Shown: positions 41,468 through 49,910 of the stretch, one piece after another
Numbering within the stretch: position 1 is the first letter of the stretch
Layout: the number at the start of each line of letters is the position of its first letter
Assembly (NCBI RefSeq): GCF_943193085.1
Contig: NZ_CALPCU010000001.1
Location: 124,001 to 188,000 of the forward strand
Direction of reading: 5' to 3'
DNA: 64,000 bases
DNA from: Vermiculatibacterium agrestimuris
GTDB taxonomy: Bacteria > Bacillota > Clostridia > Oscillospirales > Oscillospiraceae
Position numbers and translations under genes: made by a program
Notes under the pieces: model-generated
Seen by the model: only the letters and a program-made list of their open reading frames with translations
Told to the model about the DNA's origin: nothing
Database searches by the model: none

Positions 41468-42052
41468 ATGGAAACCGTAGAAAAGATGCAAAAGATCAAC
41501 CCCCTCTATTTGCTTTTGAACATTTTTGGCCCATTTGTGGTCATGGTGTTGGCCGTCGTGCTGGGGGTCATGCTGCCGGAGCAGGTGGGGCTTATCCTCA
41601 GTATCCTGGGCTTTGGCCTGGCAGTGGCCTGGTGGGGGTTCCTGGGGCGGAAATTTTATGATAAGACCAAGGGGCGCACTCTCGCGGGCCTGGAAGAGAC
41701 CGGCTTTGTGCCCAACCACACCTTTAACGCCGATGGCTGCACCGTGGTGGTGGATCTGGTTCACGCCCAGGTGGCCCTTCTGTTTCGCTGGAATCCCACC
41801 AAGGCATATGTCCGGCCCGCCAGCGCGCTGAGCAACGTCTGTGTGGACGACGGCCGGGGCGGCGCGGGTTTCCTGGAGGGGAGCAGCCGGGTGAGTTTTC
41901 TCTTTACCGTGGACGGTATGAAGATCCGGGTGAATACCTTTACCTCCAATAAGCGCTGGCGGATGGACAGCGACTACATTCTCACCGGCATCTCGAAAGC
42001 CGACCTGATGGCGGAGACCCTGGTGACCGCGGGAGCCCAGGCGGCGAAGTAA
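41468..42052 (+). CDS. Uncharacterised membrane protein
   Basis: 194 residues from ATG 41468 (GAAAGAAGG upstream; ATG 41450 is an alternative but lies inside that site). Two N-terminal helices (PLYLLLNIFGPFVVMVLAVV; VGLILSILGFGLAVAWWGF) precede a beta-rich cytoplasmic or external domain (VNTFTSNKRWRMDSDYILTG). It is two bases from the next gene. No family recognised. Confidence 0.6.
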   Translation: METVEKMQKINPLYLLLNIFGPFVVMVLAVVLGVMLPEQVGLILSILGFGLAVAWWGFLGRKFYDKTKGRTLAGLEETGFVPNHTFNADGCTVVVDLVHAQVALLFRWNPTKAYVRPASALSNVCVDDGRGGAGFLEGSSRVSFLFTVDGMKIRVNTFTSNKRWRMDSDYILTGISKADLMAETLVTAGAQAAK

Positions 42053-42053
42053 G

Positions 42054-42488
42054 ATGGCACTGTTTCGAAAGCTGCGGGAGAAGTTCCACGACGACTGGTG
42101 CAGTGAATGTACCACTGAGATGGAGATCATCCGAAAGCAGCTCTATGCCATGCCGGAGCAGCGGGTGGGCCACTTTGTACCTCACAGAGAGCCGGAATAT
42201 TATATCAAGCACCTCATCCCTGTGGAGCGCAAGGCGGAGATCCCAACGGGCATGTATGCCTGCGGCATCATCGCTTACCGGTGTCCCCAGTGCGGCCACC
42301 GGGCGGTAAAGCTGTCTGCCTTTTTGCCTGTCCGGGACGAGGAGAAGGTAGAGCAGAACCTCTACTTTGAACATGGAGAGCTGGACGCGTTCCTGTGGTC
42401 GGCCGATCAGGCGGGGAGATCGCCTGTGGGAGGCGCCCCTGAGGAGTTGGGGGAAAAACGGGTCATCCAGCCCACATACTACGATTGA
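42054..42488 (+). CDS. Uncharacterised zinc-ribbon-like protein
   Basis: 144 residues, starting right after the previous stop (TAAGATG). Two CxxC pairs (WCSECTTEM and RCPQCGHRA) suggest a zinc site. It is soluble. It is the gene just before guaA, 27 bases from it, and may share its transcript. No family recognised. Confidence 0.6.
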   Translation: MALFRKLREKFHDDWCSECTTEMEIIRKQLYAMPEQRVGHFVPHREPEYYIKHLIPVERKAEIPTGMYACGIIAYRCPQCGHRAVKLSAFLPVRDEEKVEQNLYFEHGELDAFLWSADQAGRSPVGGAPEELGEKRVIQPTYYD

Positions 42489-42515
42489 GAAGGAAAGATA
42501 AGGGAGGCCATGGGT

Positions 42516-44057
42516 ATGGCGCGTCAAACAGTTATCGTATTAGACTTCGGCGGTCAGTATAATCAGCTCATTGCCCGCCGGGTGCGGGAATGTGGGGTCT
42601 ATTGTGAAGTCAAGCCCTGCACTGTGTCCCTTGAGGAGCTCCGGGCCATGGAGCCCATCGGCATCATTTTCACAGGCGGGCCTGGAAGTGTATACGATCC
42701 CAAGGCGCCTCAGGCCGACCCCGGTCTGTTTCAAATGGGAGTGCCCATTCTGGGCATCTGCTATGGCTGCCAGCTCATCGCCCACAATCTGGGCGGCCGG
42801 GTCACTGCCGCCCAAGCGGACACCGCTCGGGAGTACGGCAAAACCGAGACCGTTTTCAACACCTCCTGCAAACTGTTCAAAGGTTTGCCGGAGAAGGGCG
42901 TCACCTGGATGAGCCACGGGGACTATATGGAGCGGGTACCGGAGGGATTTTCCCTCATGGCACATTCCGAGGCCTGCCCCAATGTGGCCATCTGCGATGA
43001 GACCCGGGGCTTTTATGGCGTCCAGTTCCATCCGGAGGTCAACCATACCGAAAACGGAACCGCCATGATCCGAAACTTCCTCTACGAGGTCTGCGGCGCC
43101 AAGGGAGATTGGACCATGGGGGACTATAAGCAGACCGCCATCCGCCTGGTGCGGGAGAAGGTGGGGCAGGGCAAGGTTCTCCTGGCCCTCTCCGGCGGAG
43201 TGGACTCCTCGGTGGCCGCCGCATTGGTGGCGGAGGCTGTGGGCAGTCAGCTCACCTGCGTATTTGTGGATCACGGCCTGATGCGCCTCCATGAGGGAGA
43301 TGAGGTGGAGCAGGCGTTTTCCAAGTGGGACATCAATTTCGTGCGCGTCAATGCAGAAGAGACGTTTCTGGGAAAACTGGCCGGAGTTACCGAGCCGGAA
43401 CAGAAGCGAAAGATCATCGGGGAGGAGTTCATCCGGGCCTTTGAGGCGCAGGCCAAGAAGATCGGCAGGGTGGACTATCTGGTACAGGGCACCATCTATC
43501 CCGATGTGATCGAGTCTGGCCTGGGGGACGCCGCCGTCATCAAATCCCACCACAATGTGGGCGGACTGCCTGACTATGTGGACTTTAAGGAGATCATCGA
43601 GCCTTTGCGGATGCTCTTTAAGGACGAGGTGCGCCAGCTGGGCCGGGAGCTGGGCTTGCCGGAGTATCTGGTATCCCGTCAGCCGTTTCCGGGGCCCGGC
43701 CTTGCCATTCGCATCATTGGCGAGGTCACCAAGGAGAAGGCGGATATTCTCCGTCAGGCCGACTTCATCTTCCGGGATGAGGTGGCAAAGGCGGGGCTTG
43801 AGGGGACGATGAGCCAGTATTTCGCCGTGCTGACCAACCTGCGCTCGGTAGGCGTTATGGGAGATGGGCGCAGCTACGACCAGGCCATCGCCCTGCGCAG
43901 TGTGACCACCAGCGATTTCATGACGGCGGACTGGACGCGGATCCCCTACGAGGTGCTGGACCGGGTCAGCGTCCGCATCGTCAATGAGGTGCCCCACATT
44001 AACCGGGTCTTGTACGATATCACGTCCAAGCCCCCGGCCACGGTGGAGTGGGAGTGA
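42516..44057 (+). CDS. guaA: GMP synthase (glutamine-hydrolysing)
   Basis: About 513 residues; ATG 42516 has GGGAGG eight bases upstream (ATG 42510 is too close). The N-terminal glutamine amidotransferase has its nucleophile Cys in GICYGCQL and the His/Glu pair in FHPEVNHTE. The ATP-pyrophosphatase domain shows LSGGVDSSVAAAL, and the dimerisation domain ends with ITSKPPATVEWE. It converts XMP to GMP. Its last codons (GAGTGGGAGTGA) form the attachment site of the element that follows, which preserves the reading frame and stop. Confidence 0.97.
   Translation: MARQTVIVLDFGGQYNQLIARRVRECGVYCEVKPCTVSLEELRAMEPIGIIFTGGPGSVYDPKAPQADPGLFQMGVPILGICYGCQLIAHNLGGRVTAAQADTAREYGKTETVFNTSCKLFKGLPEKGVTWMSHGDYMERVPEGFSLMAHSEACPNVAICDETRGFYGVQFHPEVNHTENGTAMIRNFLYEVCGAKGDWTMGDYKQTAIRLVREKVGQGKVLLALSGGVDSSVAAALVAEAVGSQLTCVFVDHGLMRLHEGDEVEQAFSKWDINFVRVNAEETFLGKLAGVTEPEQKRKIIGEEFIRAFEAQAKKIGRVDYLVQGTIYPDVIESGLGDAAVIKSHHNVGGLPDYVDFKEIIEPLRMLFKDEVRQLGRELGLPEYLVSRQPFPGPGLAIRIIGEVTKEKADILRQADFIFRDEVAKAGLEGTMSQYFAVLTNLRSVGVMGDGRSYDQAIALRSVTTSDFMTADWTRIPYEVLDRVSVRIVNEVPHINRVLYDITSKPPATVEWE
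44046..44057 (+). repeat. attL core at the 3' end of guaA
   Basis: GAGTGGGAGTGA includes the guaA stop codon and recurs exactly at 52,057-52,068. The flanks differ at once on both sides, so the core is 12 bp. Confidence 0.85.
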
Positions 44058-44117
44058 GTTTTTGAAACTCCGAACCCGTTGCGGCACAACGATTTTGCGG
44101 TTTTATATCTCTCTTTT

Positions 44118-44134
44118 GATAACGATTTGATAAC
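44118..44134 (+). repeat. Terminal 17-bp direct repeat, left copy (likely integrase arm site)
   Basis: GATAACGATTTGATAAC lies 60 bases inside the left end, with GATAACAATTTGATAAC at 51,938-51,954 inside the right end (one mismatch). Such paired terminal repeats fit arm-type integrase or excisionase sites. Confidence 0.55.
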
Positions 44135-44267
44135 GCTCCCCATAGGCCGTATCATTCTGTATCCCCAGTGGATTGCGGGTAAAGAATGTTCTTTTGCGGC
44201 TTATAAGTGAGGACAACCATATTAGAAAGCCCTTACCGATGGCAACGTCGGTAAGGGCTTTTGCTGT

Positions 44268-44801
44268 CTATTCATCAGTATCGGGGCTATCTTTGAGTGC
44301 ATCCACCAGGAAATCACTCAATTCCTGTGAGGGAACTTTTGCCCACCGCAGGGTGGTGTCGTACTTGGGGTAGTTGTACCGCCAGCGGTCATAGTCCTCC
44401 CTGGTGATCTCCCCGGCCTCCAGCTTCTTGGCCTGCTCCGCCCAGGCGGACAGCATATCAAGCATATTGGCATAGGTCTTGCCTTTGGATTTGTCCAGAC
44501 GCAGACAAACCTCGCCGTCAATCTCCCCAATAGTCAGCCCCCGAATATCCTCCAAAGCAAAGAGGGTGTGCATCAGGCCGATGTCGGTATCTATGTCAGG
44601 GACGGTCAGGGCATCAGGGGAAATATCAAAGAAGTCAGCCAGGGTCTTTGTCAGGTCGGCCTTGGGGGTGCGGCTCCCGGTTTCATACTGTGCCATACGC
44701 ACATCGGCGGAGCGTTCCGGGAAACCCACCACCATGCCAAGATACTTCTGTGTGATGCCCTTCATGTTGCGGAAGAAACGAATACGTTCACCAATCGCCA
44801 T
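44268..44801 (-). CDS. XRE-family regulator of the IME
   Basis: 177 residues from the ATG at 44,801. N-terminal helix-turn-helix (RIRFFRNMKGITQKYLGMVV; AQYETGSRTPKADLTKTLAD) and a helical C-terminal part (YDRWRYNYPKYDTTLRWAKV). It is divergent from the excisionase/integrase operon, the usual place for its repressor. A direct repeat CGTTAA near 44,948 and 44,962 may be an operator. Confidence 0.82.
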   Translation of the reverse strand: MAIGERIRFFRNMKGITQKYLGMVVGFPERSADVRMAQYETGSRTPKADLTKTLADFFDISPDALTVPDIDTDIGLMHTLFALEDIRGLTIGEIDGEVCLRLDKSKGKTYANMLDMLSAWAEQAKKLEAGEITREDYDRWRYNYPKYDTTLRWAKVPSQELSDFLVDALKDSPDTDE

Positions 44802-44911
44802 AACTGCCAACTCCAATCTATGTAATGGGGACACTTGAAGTATAACAGATATGTTTAGACCAGTCAAGAGAAAAATAAATAAATTTGTTTATATTTTCTC
44901 GTTGGAAGGTC

Positions 44912-44940
44912 TTGACATAACGGAATAGAGTTAGTATAAT
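44912..44940 (+). promoter_or_regulatory. Sigma-A promoter of the xis-int operon
   Basis: A perfect TTGACA (44912-44917) and TATAAT (44935-44940) at 17-base spacing, 50 bases before the excisionase start and facing away from the regulator gene. Confidence 0.8.
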
Positions 44941-44990
44941 AGGACTACGTTAAGCAAATAGCGTTAAATCAAAAGAAAGGAGGAATCCAT

Positions 44991-45179
44991 ATGGAGAACA
45001 GATTCATCCGGGCGGAAGAAGTTGCGGACGAGCTGGGTGTATCGAAGCCCTACGCCTATAAACTCATCCGGCAGCTCAACGAAGAATTGAAGGACAAGGG
45101 CTTCATCACCATCGCAGGGCGGGTCAACCGCCAGTATTTCAACGAACGGCTCTACGGGGCCAGAAAGGAAGGGAACTAA
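44991..45179 (+). CDS. Excisionase (Xis-like)
   Basis: 62 residues; AAAGGAGG upstream. A winged helix-turn-helix at the N terminus (FIRAEEVADELGVSKPYAYK) fits small excisionase or MerR-like directionality factors that sit before tyrosine integrases. It abuts the integrase gene with no gap. Confidence 0.8.
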   Translation: MENRFIRAEEVADELGVSKPYAYKLIRQLNEELKDKGFITIAGRVNRQYFNERLYGARKEGN

Positions 45180-46256
45180 ATGCCAGTCTTTAAGGACGAA
45201 GCAAGAGGAACATGGTACGTCATGGTGCGGTATCAGGACTGGACGGGGGAGCGCAAACAGAAGTGCAAGCGTGGCTTTGCCACCAAACGGGAGGCCCAGG
45301 AGTGGGAGCGCAGTTTCCAGATGCAGACCTCCGGCGACCTGGATATGACCTTTGAAGCCTTTACCGAGCTTTACACCAAGGATATGAAACCCCGGCTCAA
45401 GGAGAACACCTGGCTGACCAAGGAGAACATCATCCAGAAGAAAATTCTGCCCTACTTTGGCAAGCGGAAGATTAGCGAGATCACCACCAAGGACGTGATC
45501 GCATGGCAGAACGAGTTGCTGGCCTACCGGGACGAGAAGCGCAAGCCCTACTCGGCTACCTACCTCAAAACCCTGCACAACCAGCTTAGCGCCATCTTCA
45601 ATCACGCTGTCCGCTTCTATGAGCTGCGCTCCAATCCCGCCGCCAAGGCTGGGAACATGGGGTCAGAGGAACGGAAGGAAATGCTGTTCTGGACGAAAGC
45701 GGAGTACCAGAAGTTTGCAGATGCCATGATGGACAAGCCCGTTTCCTACTACGCCTTTGAAATGCTCTACTGGTGTGGTATTCGGGAGGGGGAACTGCTG
45801 GCCCTGACCCCGGCAGACTTTGACTTTGAGGCCGGGACGGTGAAAATCAGCAAGTCCTATCAGCGGCTCCACGGCAAGGACGTCATTACCACGCCAAAGA
45901 CGAAGAAAAGCAACCGCACCATTAAAATGCCCAACTTCCTCTGTGACGAGATGAAGGATTACCTGGGGATGCTCTACGGTATCAAGAAGAAGGAGCGCAT
46001 TTTCACCATCACGAAAAGCTATCTCCACCATGAGATGGACAGAGGGGCGAAGTCGGCAGGGGTCAAGCGTATCAGAATCCACGACCTCCGGCATTCGCAC
46101 ATCTCACTTCTGATTGACATGGGCTTCTCCGCTGTGGCGATTGCTGACCGTGTGGGGCATGAGAGTATCGAGATCACCTATCGCTATGCCCACCTGTTTC
46201 CGTCCAAACAGACGGAAATGGCAGACAAATTGGACTTTGAAAGGATGGGAGCGTAA
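45180..46256 (+). CDS. int: Tyrosine integrase of the IME
   Basis: 358 residues. Arm-binding AP2-like N terminus (RGTWYVMVRYQDWTGERKQK), SAM-like core-binding domain, and a catalytic domain with Arg in YWCGIREGELLAL, HDLRHSHISLLID (His-x-x-Arg), GHESIEITYRYAHLF (His and the nucleophile Tyr). All catalytic residues are present. It recombines the guaA site. The stop overlaps the next gene (TAATG). Confidence 0.95.
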   Translation: MPVFKDEARGTWYVMVRYQDWTGERKQKCKRGFATKREAQEWERSFQMQTSGDLDMTFEAFTELYTKDMKPRLKENTWLTKENIIQKKILPYFGKRKISEITTKDVIAWQNELLAYRDEKRKPYSATYLKTLHNQLSAIFNHAVRFYELRSNPAAKAGNMGSEERKEMLFWTKAEYQKFADAMMDKPVSYYAFEMLYWCGIREGELLALTPADFDFEAGTVKISKSYQRLHGKDVITTPKTKKSNRTIKMPNFLCDEMKDYLGMLYGIKKKERIFTITKSYLHHEMDRGAKSAGVKRIRIHDLRHSHISLLIDMGFSAVAIADRVGHESIEITYRYAHLFPSKQTEMADKLDFERMGA

Positions 46257-46576
46257 TGTCAGCTAAGAATTTGGACACTCACAACCGCTGGAGGAACAAG
46301 ACCGTGGCCTTCCGGGTATCCCCGGAGGAAAACAAGCAGATTGACGCCGCTGTGCGGCTCTCTGGCCTGACGAAGCAGGACTACATCACCCGGCGGCTCT
46401 TAGACCGGGCCGTGGTGGTGCAGGGCAATCCCAGGGTCTACAAGGCCCTGCGTGACCAACTCGCCGCCGTCCTGGGGGAACTGCGGCGCATTGAGGCCGG
46501 GGGCGACGTGGGGGATGAACTTCTCGCCACCATTGACCTTATCTCAGTGACGCTGGGCGGCATGAAGGAGGATTGA
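46256..46576 (+). CDS. MobC-like relaxosome protein
   Basis: 106 residues; the ATG overlaps the integrase stop. The ribbon-helix-helix N terminus (NKTVAFRVSPEENKQIDAAV; LSGLTKQDYITRRLL) and the C-terminal helix (ELLATIDLISVTLGGMKED) fit MobC-type accessory proteins that help the relaxase open oriT. Confidence 0.75.
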   Translation: MSAKNLDTHNRWRNKTVAFRVSPEENKQIDAAVRLSGLTKQDYITRRLLDRAVVVQGNPRVYKALRDQLAAVLGELRRIEAGGDVGDELLATIDLISVTLGGMKED

Positions 46577-46583
46577 TAGATTG

Positions 46584-47738
46584 ATGGATTCCAGAGAAAC
46601 GAAAAGGACTGTCCCGGTTCCGTCTGTTGGCGCAGACGGGGAACAGCCCAATTCTCAAACAACTACCCAAAGTATAGCAGAGGAAACGGCTGAAAACAAC
46701 CCCCAAGAGAAAGATTTAGAGGAAATGCTCCGGGATATGCGGCGCATGAACGACCCAGCCTACCTCCACACAGTTTCCATGAACGACCTTTACCAGAACA
46801 TCTACCAGAGCAGACCGCCCGTAATAGACGGTCTGCTCTACCCTGGGACGTACCTCTTTGCGGGAGCGCCCAAGGTGGGCAAGTCGTTCCTGATGGCCCA
46901 GCTTGCCTACCATGTCAGCATGGGCCTCCCCCTGTGGGGCTACCCTGTCCACAAGGGGACTGTCCTCTATCTGGCGTTGGAGGACGACCACCGCCGCTTG
47001 CAGGGGCGGCTATACCGAATGTTCGGCACAGAGGGCACCGACAATCTGCTCTTTGCGGTCTACGCCAAACAGCTTGGCGTTGGCCTGGAGGAACAGCTAA
47101 AGAAGTTCGTCCGGGAACACCCGAACACCAAGCTGATTATCATTGACACCCTCCAGAAAATCCGGGAGGCTGGTGGGGATAAGTACAGCTACGCCAACGA
47201 TTACGAGGTGGTGGGTAAGCTGAAACGCCTTGCCGATGATTGCGGCGTCTGCCTCCTGCTGGTACACCACACTCGAAAGCAACAGGCAGATGACAAATTC
47301 GATATGATCTCCGGCACCAACGGTCTGCTGGGAGCGGCGGACGGGGCCTTTCTTCTTCAAAAGGAGAAGCGGACAGACGGCAGCGCCGTTCTGGACGTGG
47401 CCGGGCGTGACCAGCAAGACCAGCGATTCTATCTTACCAGGGACAAGGAACGGCTGATATGGACGCTGGAGCGTACGGAAACGGAGGCATGGACAGAGCC
47501 GCCCGACCCGGTGCTGGAGGCCATAGCCGCCCTTGTGACGGCGGAGAAGCCGACCTGGGGTGGTACGGCCACCGAGCTGGTAGCGGCGCTCCAGACCGAC
47601 ATGAAGCCCAACGCCCTGGCGATGCGGCTAAACGTCCGGGCCGGGAAGCTGCTGATAGACTACCACATCCGCTATGAGAACAGCAGGAGCCACGCCGGGA
47701 GAAGTATCAGCCTGACGCTGGAACCGTCCCAGGCGTGA
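46584..47738 (+). CDS. RepA-like AAA/RecA-fold ATPase
   Basis: About 384 residues (ATG 46584; TTG 46581 also possible behind AGGAGG). The core is a RepA/DnaB-type hexameric helicase domain: Walker A AGAPKVGKSFLMAQL, Walker B LIIIDTLQKIREAGG, and LLLVHHTRKQQADDK. Such proteins replicate plasmids and some IMEs. The stop codon lies in the first 9-bp iteron of the array downstream, so the gene runs straight into its probable target. Confidence 0.85.
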   Translation: MDSRETKRTVPVPSVGADGEQPNSQTTTQSIAEETAENNPQEKDLEEMLRDMRRMNDPAYLHTVSMNDLYQNIYQSRPPVIDGLLYPGTYLFAGAPKVGKSFLMAQLAYHVSMGLPLWGYPVHKGTVLYLALEDDHRRLQGRLYRMFGTEGTDNLLFAVYAKQLGVGLEEQLKKFVREHPNTKLIIIDTLQKIREAGGDKYSYANDYEVVGKLKRLADDCGVCLLLVHHTRKQQADDKFDMISGTNGLLGAADGAFLLQKEKRTDGSAVLDVAGRDQQDQRFYLTRDKERLIWTLERTETEAWTEPPDPVLEAIAALVTAEKPTWGGTATELVAALQTDMKPNALAMRLNVRAGKLLIDYHIRYENSRSHAGRSISLTLEPSQA

Positions 47739-47819
47739 CGACCGTGACGGCTGTGACGGCTTTTTTGAGAGTGGCGGCGGTGTCTGAAACATCGTCACGG
47801 TCGTCACGGCTGTCACGGG
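47734..47819. repeat. 9-bp iterons in inverted arrays (probable origin)
   Basis: Three tandem 9-mers (CGTGACGAC, CGTGACGGC, TGTGACGGC; 47734-47760) face three in the opposite orientation (CGTCACGGT, CGTCACGGC, TGTCACGGG; 47793-47819). The first 16 bases of each array are exact inverse complements. The layout right after a RepA-like gene suggests a replication origin or autoregulatory site. Confidence 0.65.
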
Positions 47820-47932
47820 GAGCAGCAAAGTTTAGGCGGGGTGCAGGGTGCCCTTTTCAAAGGGCGGCCCTGCTGGGGGAGGCAACCGCAGTTGCCGGGG
47901 GCAAAGCCCCCACACCCCCTCGGAGAGCCCAC

Positions 47933-47996
47933 GACACTTTGCAGACCGAAGGGATGAAAGTGTCATAGTGGGTTATTACACTTCCTGCAGGAAGTG
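47933..47996 (+). other. oriT, pMV158/MobV type
   Basis: An 8-bp inverted repeat (GACACTTT/AAAGTGTC, 47933-47964) is followed by ATAGTGGGTTATTACAC, close to the nick region of pMV158 (TAGTGTG/TTA). The inferred nick lies between 47972 and 47973. A perfect 18-bp palindrome (CACTTCCTGCAGGAAGTG, 47979-47996) comes next. The relaxase gene starts 60 bases downstream. Confidence 0.75.
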
Positions 47997-48058
47997 CCTC
48001 CCCCGAACCCCCGTCCTCTTTCAACAACCCAACATCTGAAACAGGAGGATTTTTGCCT

Positions 48059-49402
48059 ATGGCGAGAGGCGACGGTATTGACCGTACCAACGCAAGAAAT
48101 ATGAGGCTGACCGAAACCAAGATCGGTAACACCCAGCAGCACAACGAGCGTGAGAAGGATTCCTATGTCAATCAGGACATTGTACTGGAGCGGACGCCGC
48201 TCAATGTCCATTTCAAAACCCCGTCTGCCGGGTATCGGGAGATGTTTGCTCAAATGGAGGCCGACGGCGTGATCTCCACCCGTGGCATCAAGGAGGATGC
48301 CTTTCGATACGGTGAGTTGGTCTTTGATGTAAACTCCGCTTACTTCTACAATCACGGCGGGTATGACTTCGCAAAACAATTTTACACCGAAGCCTATAAA
48401 GCCGCAATCAAAATCGTGGGCGGAGAGCAGTATATTTTGTCGGCGGTCATGCACGCTGACGAGCGCAACCGGGCCATGTCCGAGGCGCTGGGGGAGGACG
48501 TGTACCACTACCACCTCCATGTGGTTTATATCCCGGTAGTGGAGAAGGAGATACGCTGGACAAAGCGGTGCAAGGACAAGTCCCTGGTGGGCAAGGTCAA
48601 GGAAACGATCATGCAGGTGAGCATGAGCAAGAAGTGGGCGTCCAAGCCCATTCTGGACGAAACTACCGGGGAGCCGTTACGCACAGCTAAGGGCAAACCC
48701 GTTCTACGAAAGTCGTACAGTGTCCTGCAAGATGATTTCTTTGAGCATATGCGCTCCGCTGGCTATGACGATGTAGAGCGTGGGGAACGTGGTAGTTCCG
48801 AAGAACATTTGACTGTTACGCAGTTCAAGACGGAGCGTGAGCAGGAACGGCTTGCACAGCTTCAAGAGGTGTCGGCGCTGGCCCAGGTTGAGGCCGACAA
48901 AAAGAATAAGGAGGCAGCATCAGCTGAGAAGAAAGCGGCCCAGGCCAGGGCTAAGCTGGACGATGTAGCGCCCTTGCTCAAGGGCATGGAGAAACTGGCG
49001 GCGGACTTCTCCGACGACCCGGAGCGGACGCTGCCGGAGGCGGGGCCGCTGGAATCGGCCAAGTCCTACCGGGAGAAAAAGGCCAAGCCCCTTTGGGAGA
49101 AGATCGTCAAGGTGCTGCGCTCCGTCTACCGGGCCTACTTCGACCTCAAGAGCAAGTTTGAGCGGTTGCAGAGCGCCTATGATCGTGAGGTCAGTAAGAA
49201 CGGCTCCCTGTCAGCCAGGATTTATGAGGTTTGTGCCGAGAGGGACGGCTTGAAAGGGCAAGTCAGGGACTATGAGCGGGTCAGACGGGCCATTGGCCCG
49301 GAACAGGCGGACAGGATACTGGAGGCAGCTTACCAGCAGGAACAGGTCGAAAAGGAGCAGAAATGGGGTGCAAGGTCAAAAATAAGGGTAGGCGCACGAT
49401 AA
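48059..49402 (+). CDS. mob: MobV-family relaxase (Mob/Pre)
   Basis: 447 residues from ATG 48059, with CAGGAGG ten bases upstream (TTG 48053 is too close). The conserved N-terminal NIQQHN-like sequence appears as GNTQQHNEREKDSYVN, followed by the catalytic region SAVMHADERNRAMSEALGED and the metal-binding VYHYHLHVVYIPV. The C-terminal half is a long coiled coil. It nicks the adjacent oriT and leads single-strand transfer through a helper's channel. Confidence 0.93.
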   Translation: MARGDGIDRTNARNMRLTETKIGNTQQHNEREKDSYVNQDIVLERTPLNVHFKTPSAGYREMFAQMEADGVISTRGIKEDAFRYGELVFDVNSAYFYNHGGYDFAKQFYTEAYKAAIKIVGGEQYILSAVMHADERNRAMSEALGEDVYHYHLHVVYIPVVEKEIRWTKRCKDKSLVGKVKETIMQVSMSKKWASKPILDETTGEPLRTAKGKPVLRKSYSVLQDDFFEHMRSAGYDDVERGERGSSEEHLTVTQFKTEREQERLAQLQEVSALAQVEADKKNKEAASAEKKAAQARAKLDDVAPLLKGMEKLAADFSDDPERTLPEAGPLESAKSYREKKAKPLWEKIVKVLRSVYRAYFDLKSKFERLQSAYDREVSKNGSLSARIYEVCAERDGLKGQVRDYERVRRAIGPEQADRILEAAYQQEQVEKEQKWGARSKIRVGAR

Positions 49403-49425
49403 TCACAAAAAATGGAGGTAATTTC

Positions 49426-49540
49426 ATGGAAAAGTACATCTTTGACGAGGGCAACGGTCTGTGGTATGAGTTGCAGAGGGACTAACAATATTCGGGCGTG
49501 TGCGGCGGAAATCGTGGACACAGAAATTATTTGCGCATGA
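49426..49540 (+). pseudogene. Internally deleted tnpV
   Basis: The start MEKYIFDEGNGLWYELQ, behind TGGAGGT, and the end NNIRACAAEIVDTEIICA (other frame, stop 49538-49540) are the two ends of the TnpV protein of Tn4451-like elements. The intervening ~100 codons are gone and the two parts are out of frame, so nothing full-length can be made. It may be a minimal remnant or a new short peptide of 19 residues. Confidence 0.7.
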
Positions 49541-49840
49541 GGCCCCAAATCGGAGGGTGTCCCGGTGAATGCCCTCCTGATTTATTTGGGACAGCGGGTA
49601 AAAACTTCTTGCATTTTAGAGTGTGCTATGCTATACTGCTGTCATCCTGATTTGAGGAGTCTATTCAACATGCGGCAAGGTATTCTTAAATAAAATTTGA
49701 TAATGGGCACAAAAATAATTGCCCCTTGCAGGGGCTTGGTTTTTGTACCCAATTTAAGAATGCTTTTGCCTTTTTATCAAATATCGTGACGGATAACGGC
49801 TCATGTTAGCTGAATGCGTTTCTATGTATCCGAAGTCATG
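49541..49840. promoter_or_regulatory. Leader region of the tetracycline resistance gene
   Basis: No gene is seen. A short hairpin GCCCC-TTGCA-GGGGC (49721-49735) is followed by TTGGTTTTT, resembling one of the terminators in tet(M)/tet(W) leaders. A promoter is likely around 49,600-49,650 (a TATACT-like sequence in CTATGCTATACTGCTG) but the -35 element is unclear. Confidence 0.45.
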
Positions 49841-49878
49841 ATCCCCAGCGGTAAAAGTATTTGCCGCTGGGGATTTTT
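49841..49878 (+). terminator. Transcription attenuator before tet
   Basis: A perfect 11-bp stem (ATCCCCAGCGG/CCGCTGGGGAT) and TTTTT, 33 bases before the tet start. A short frame from ATG 49814 (MRFYVSEVMIPSGKSICRWG) is translated through the hairpin, as in attenuation-controlled tet(M)-group genes: slowed ribosomes under tetracycline would favour read-through. Confidence 0.75.
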
Positions 49879-49910
49879 GCGCCCTTTTGGGCCTTGTATG
49901 GAGGATAGAC

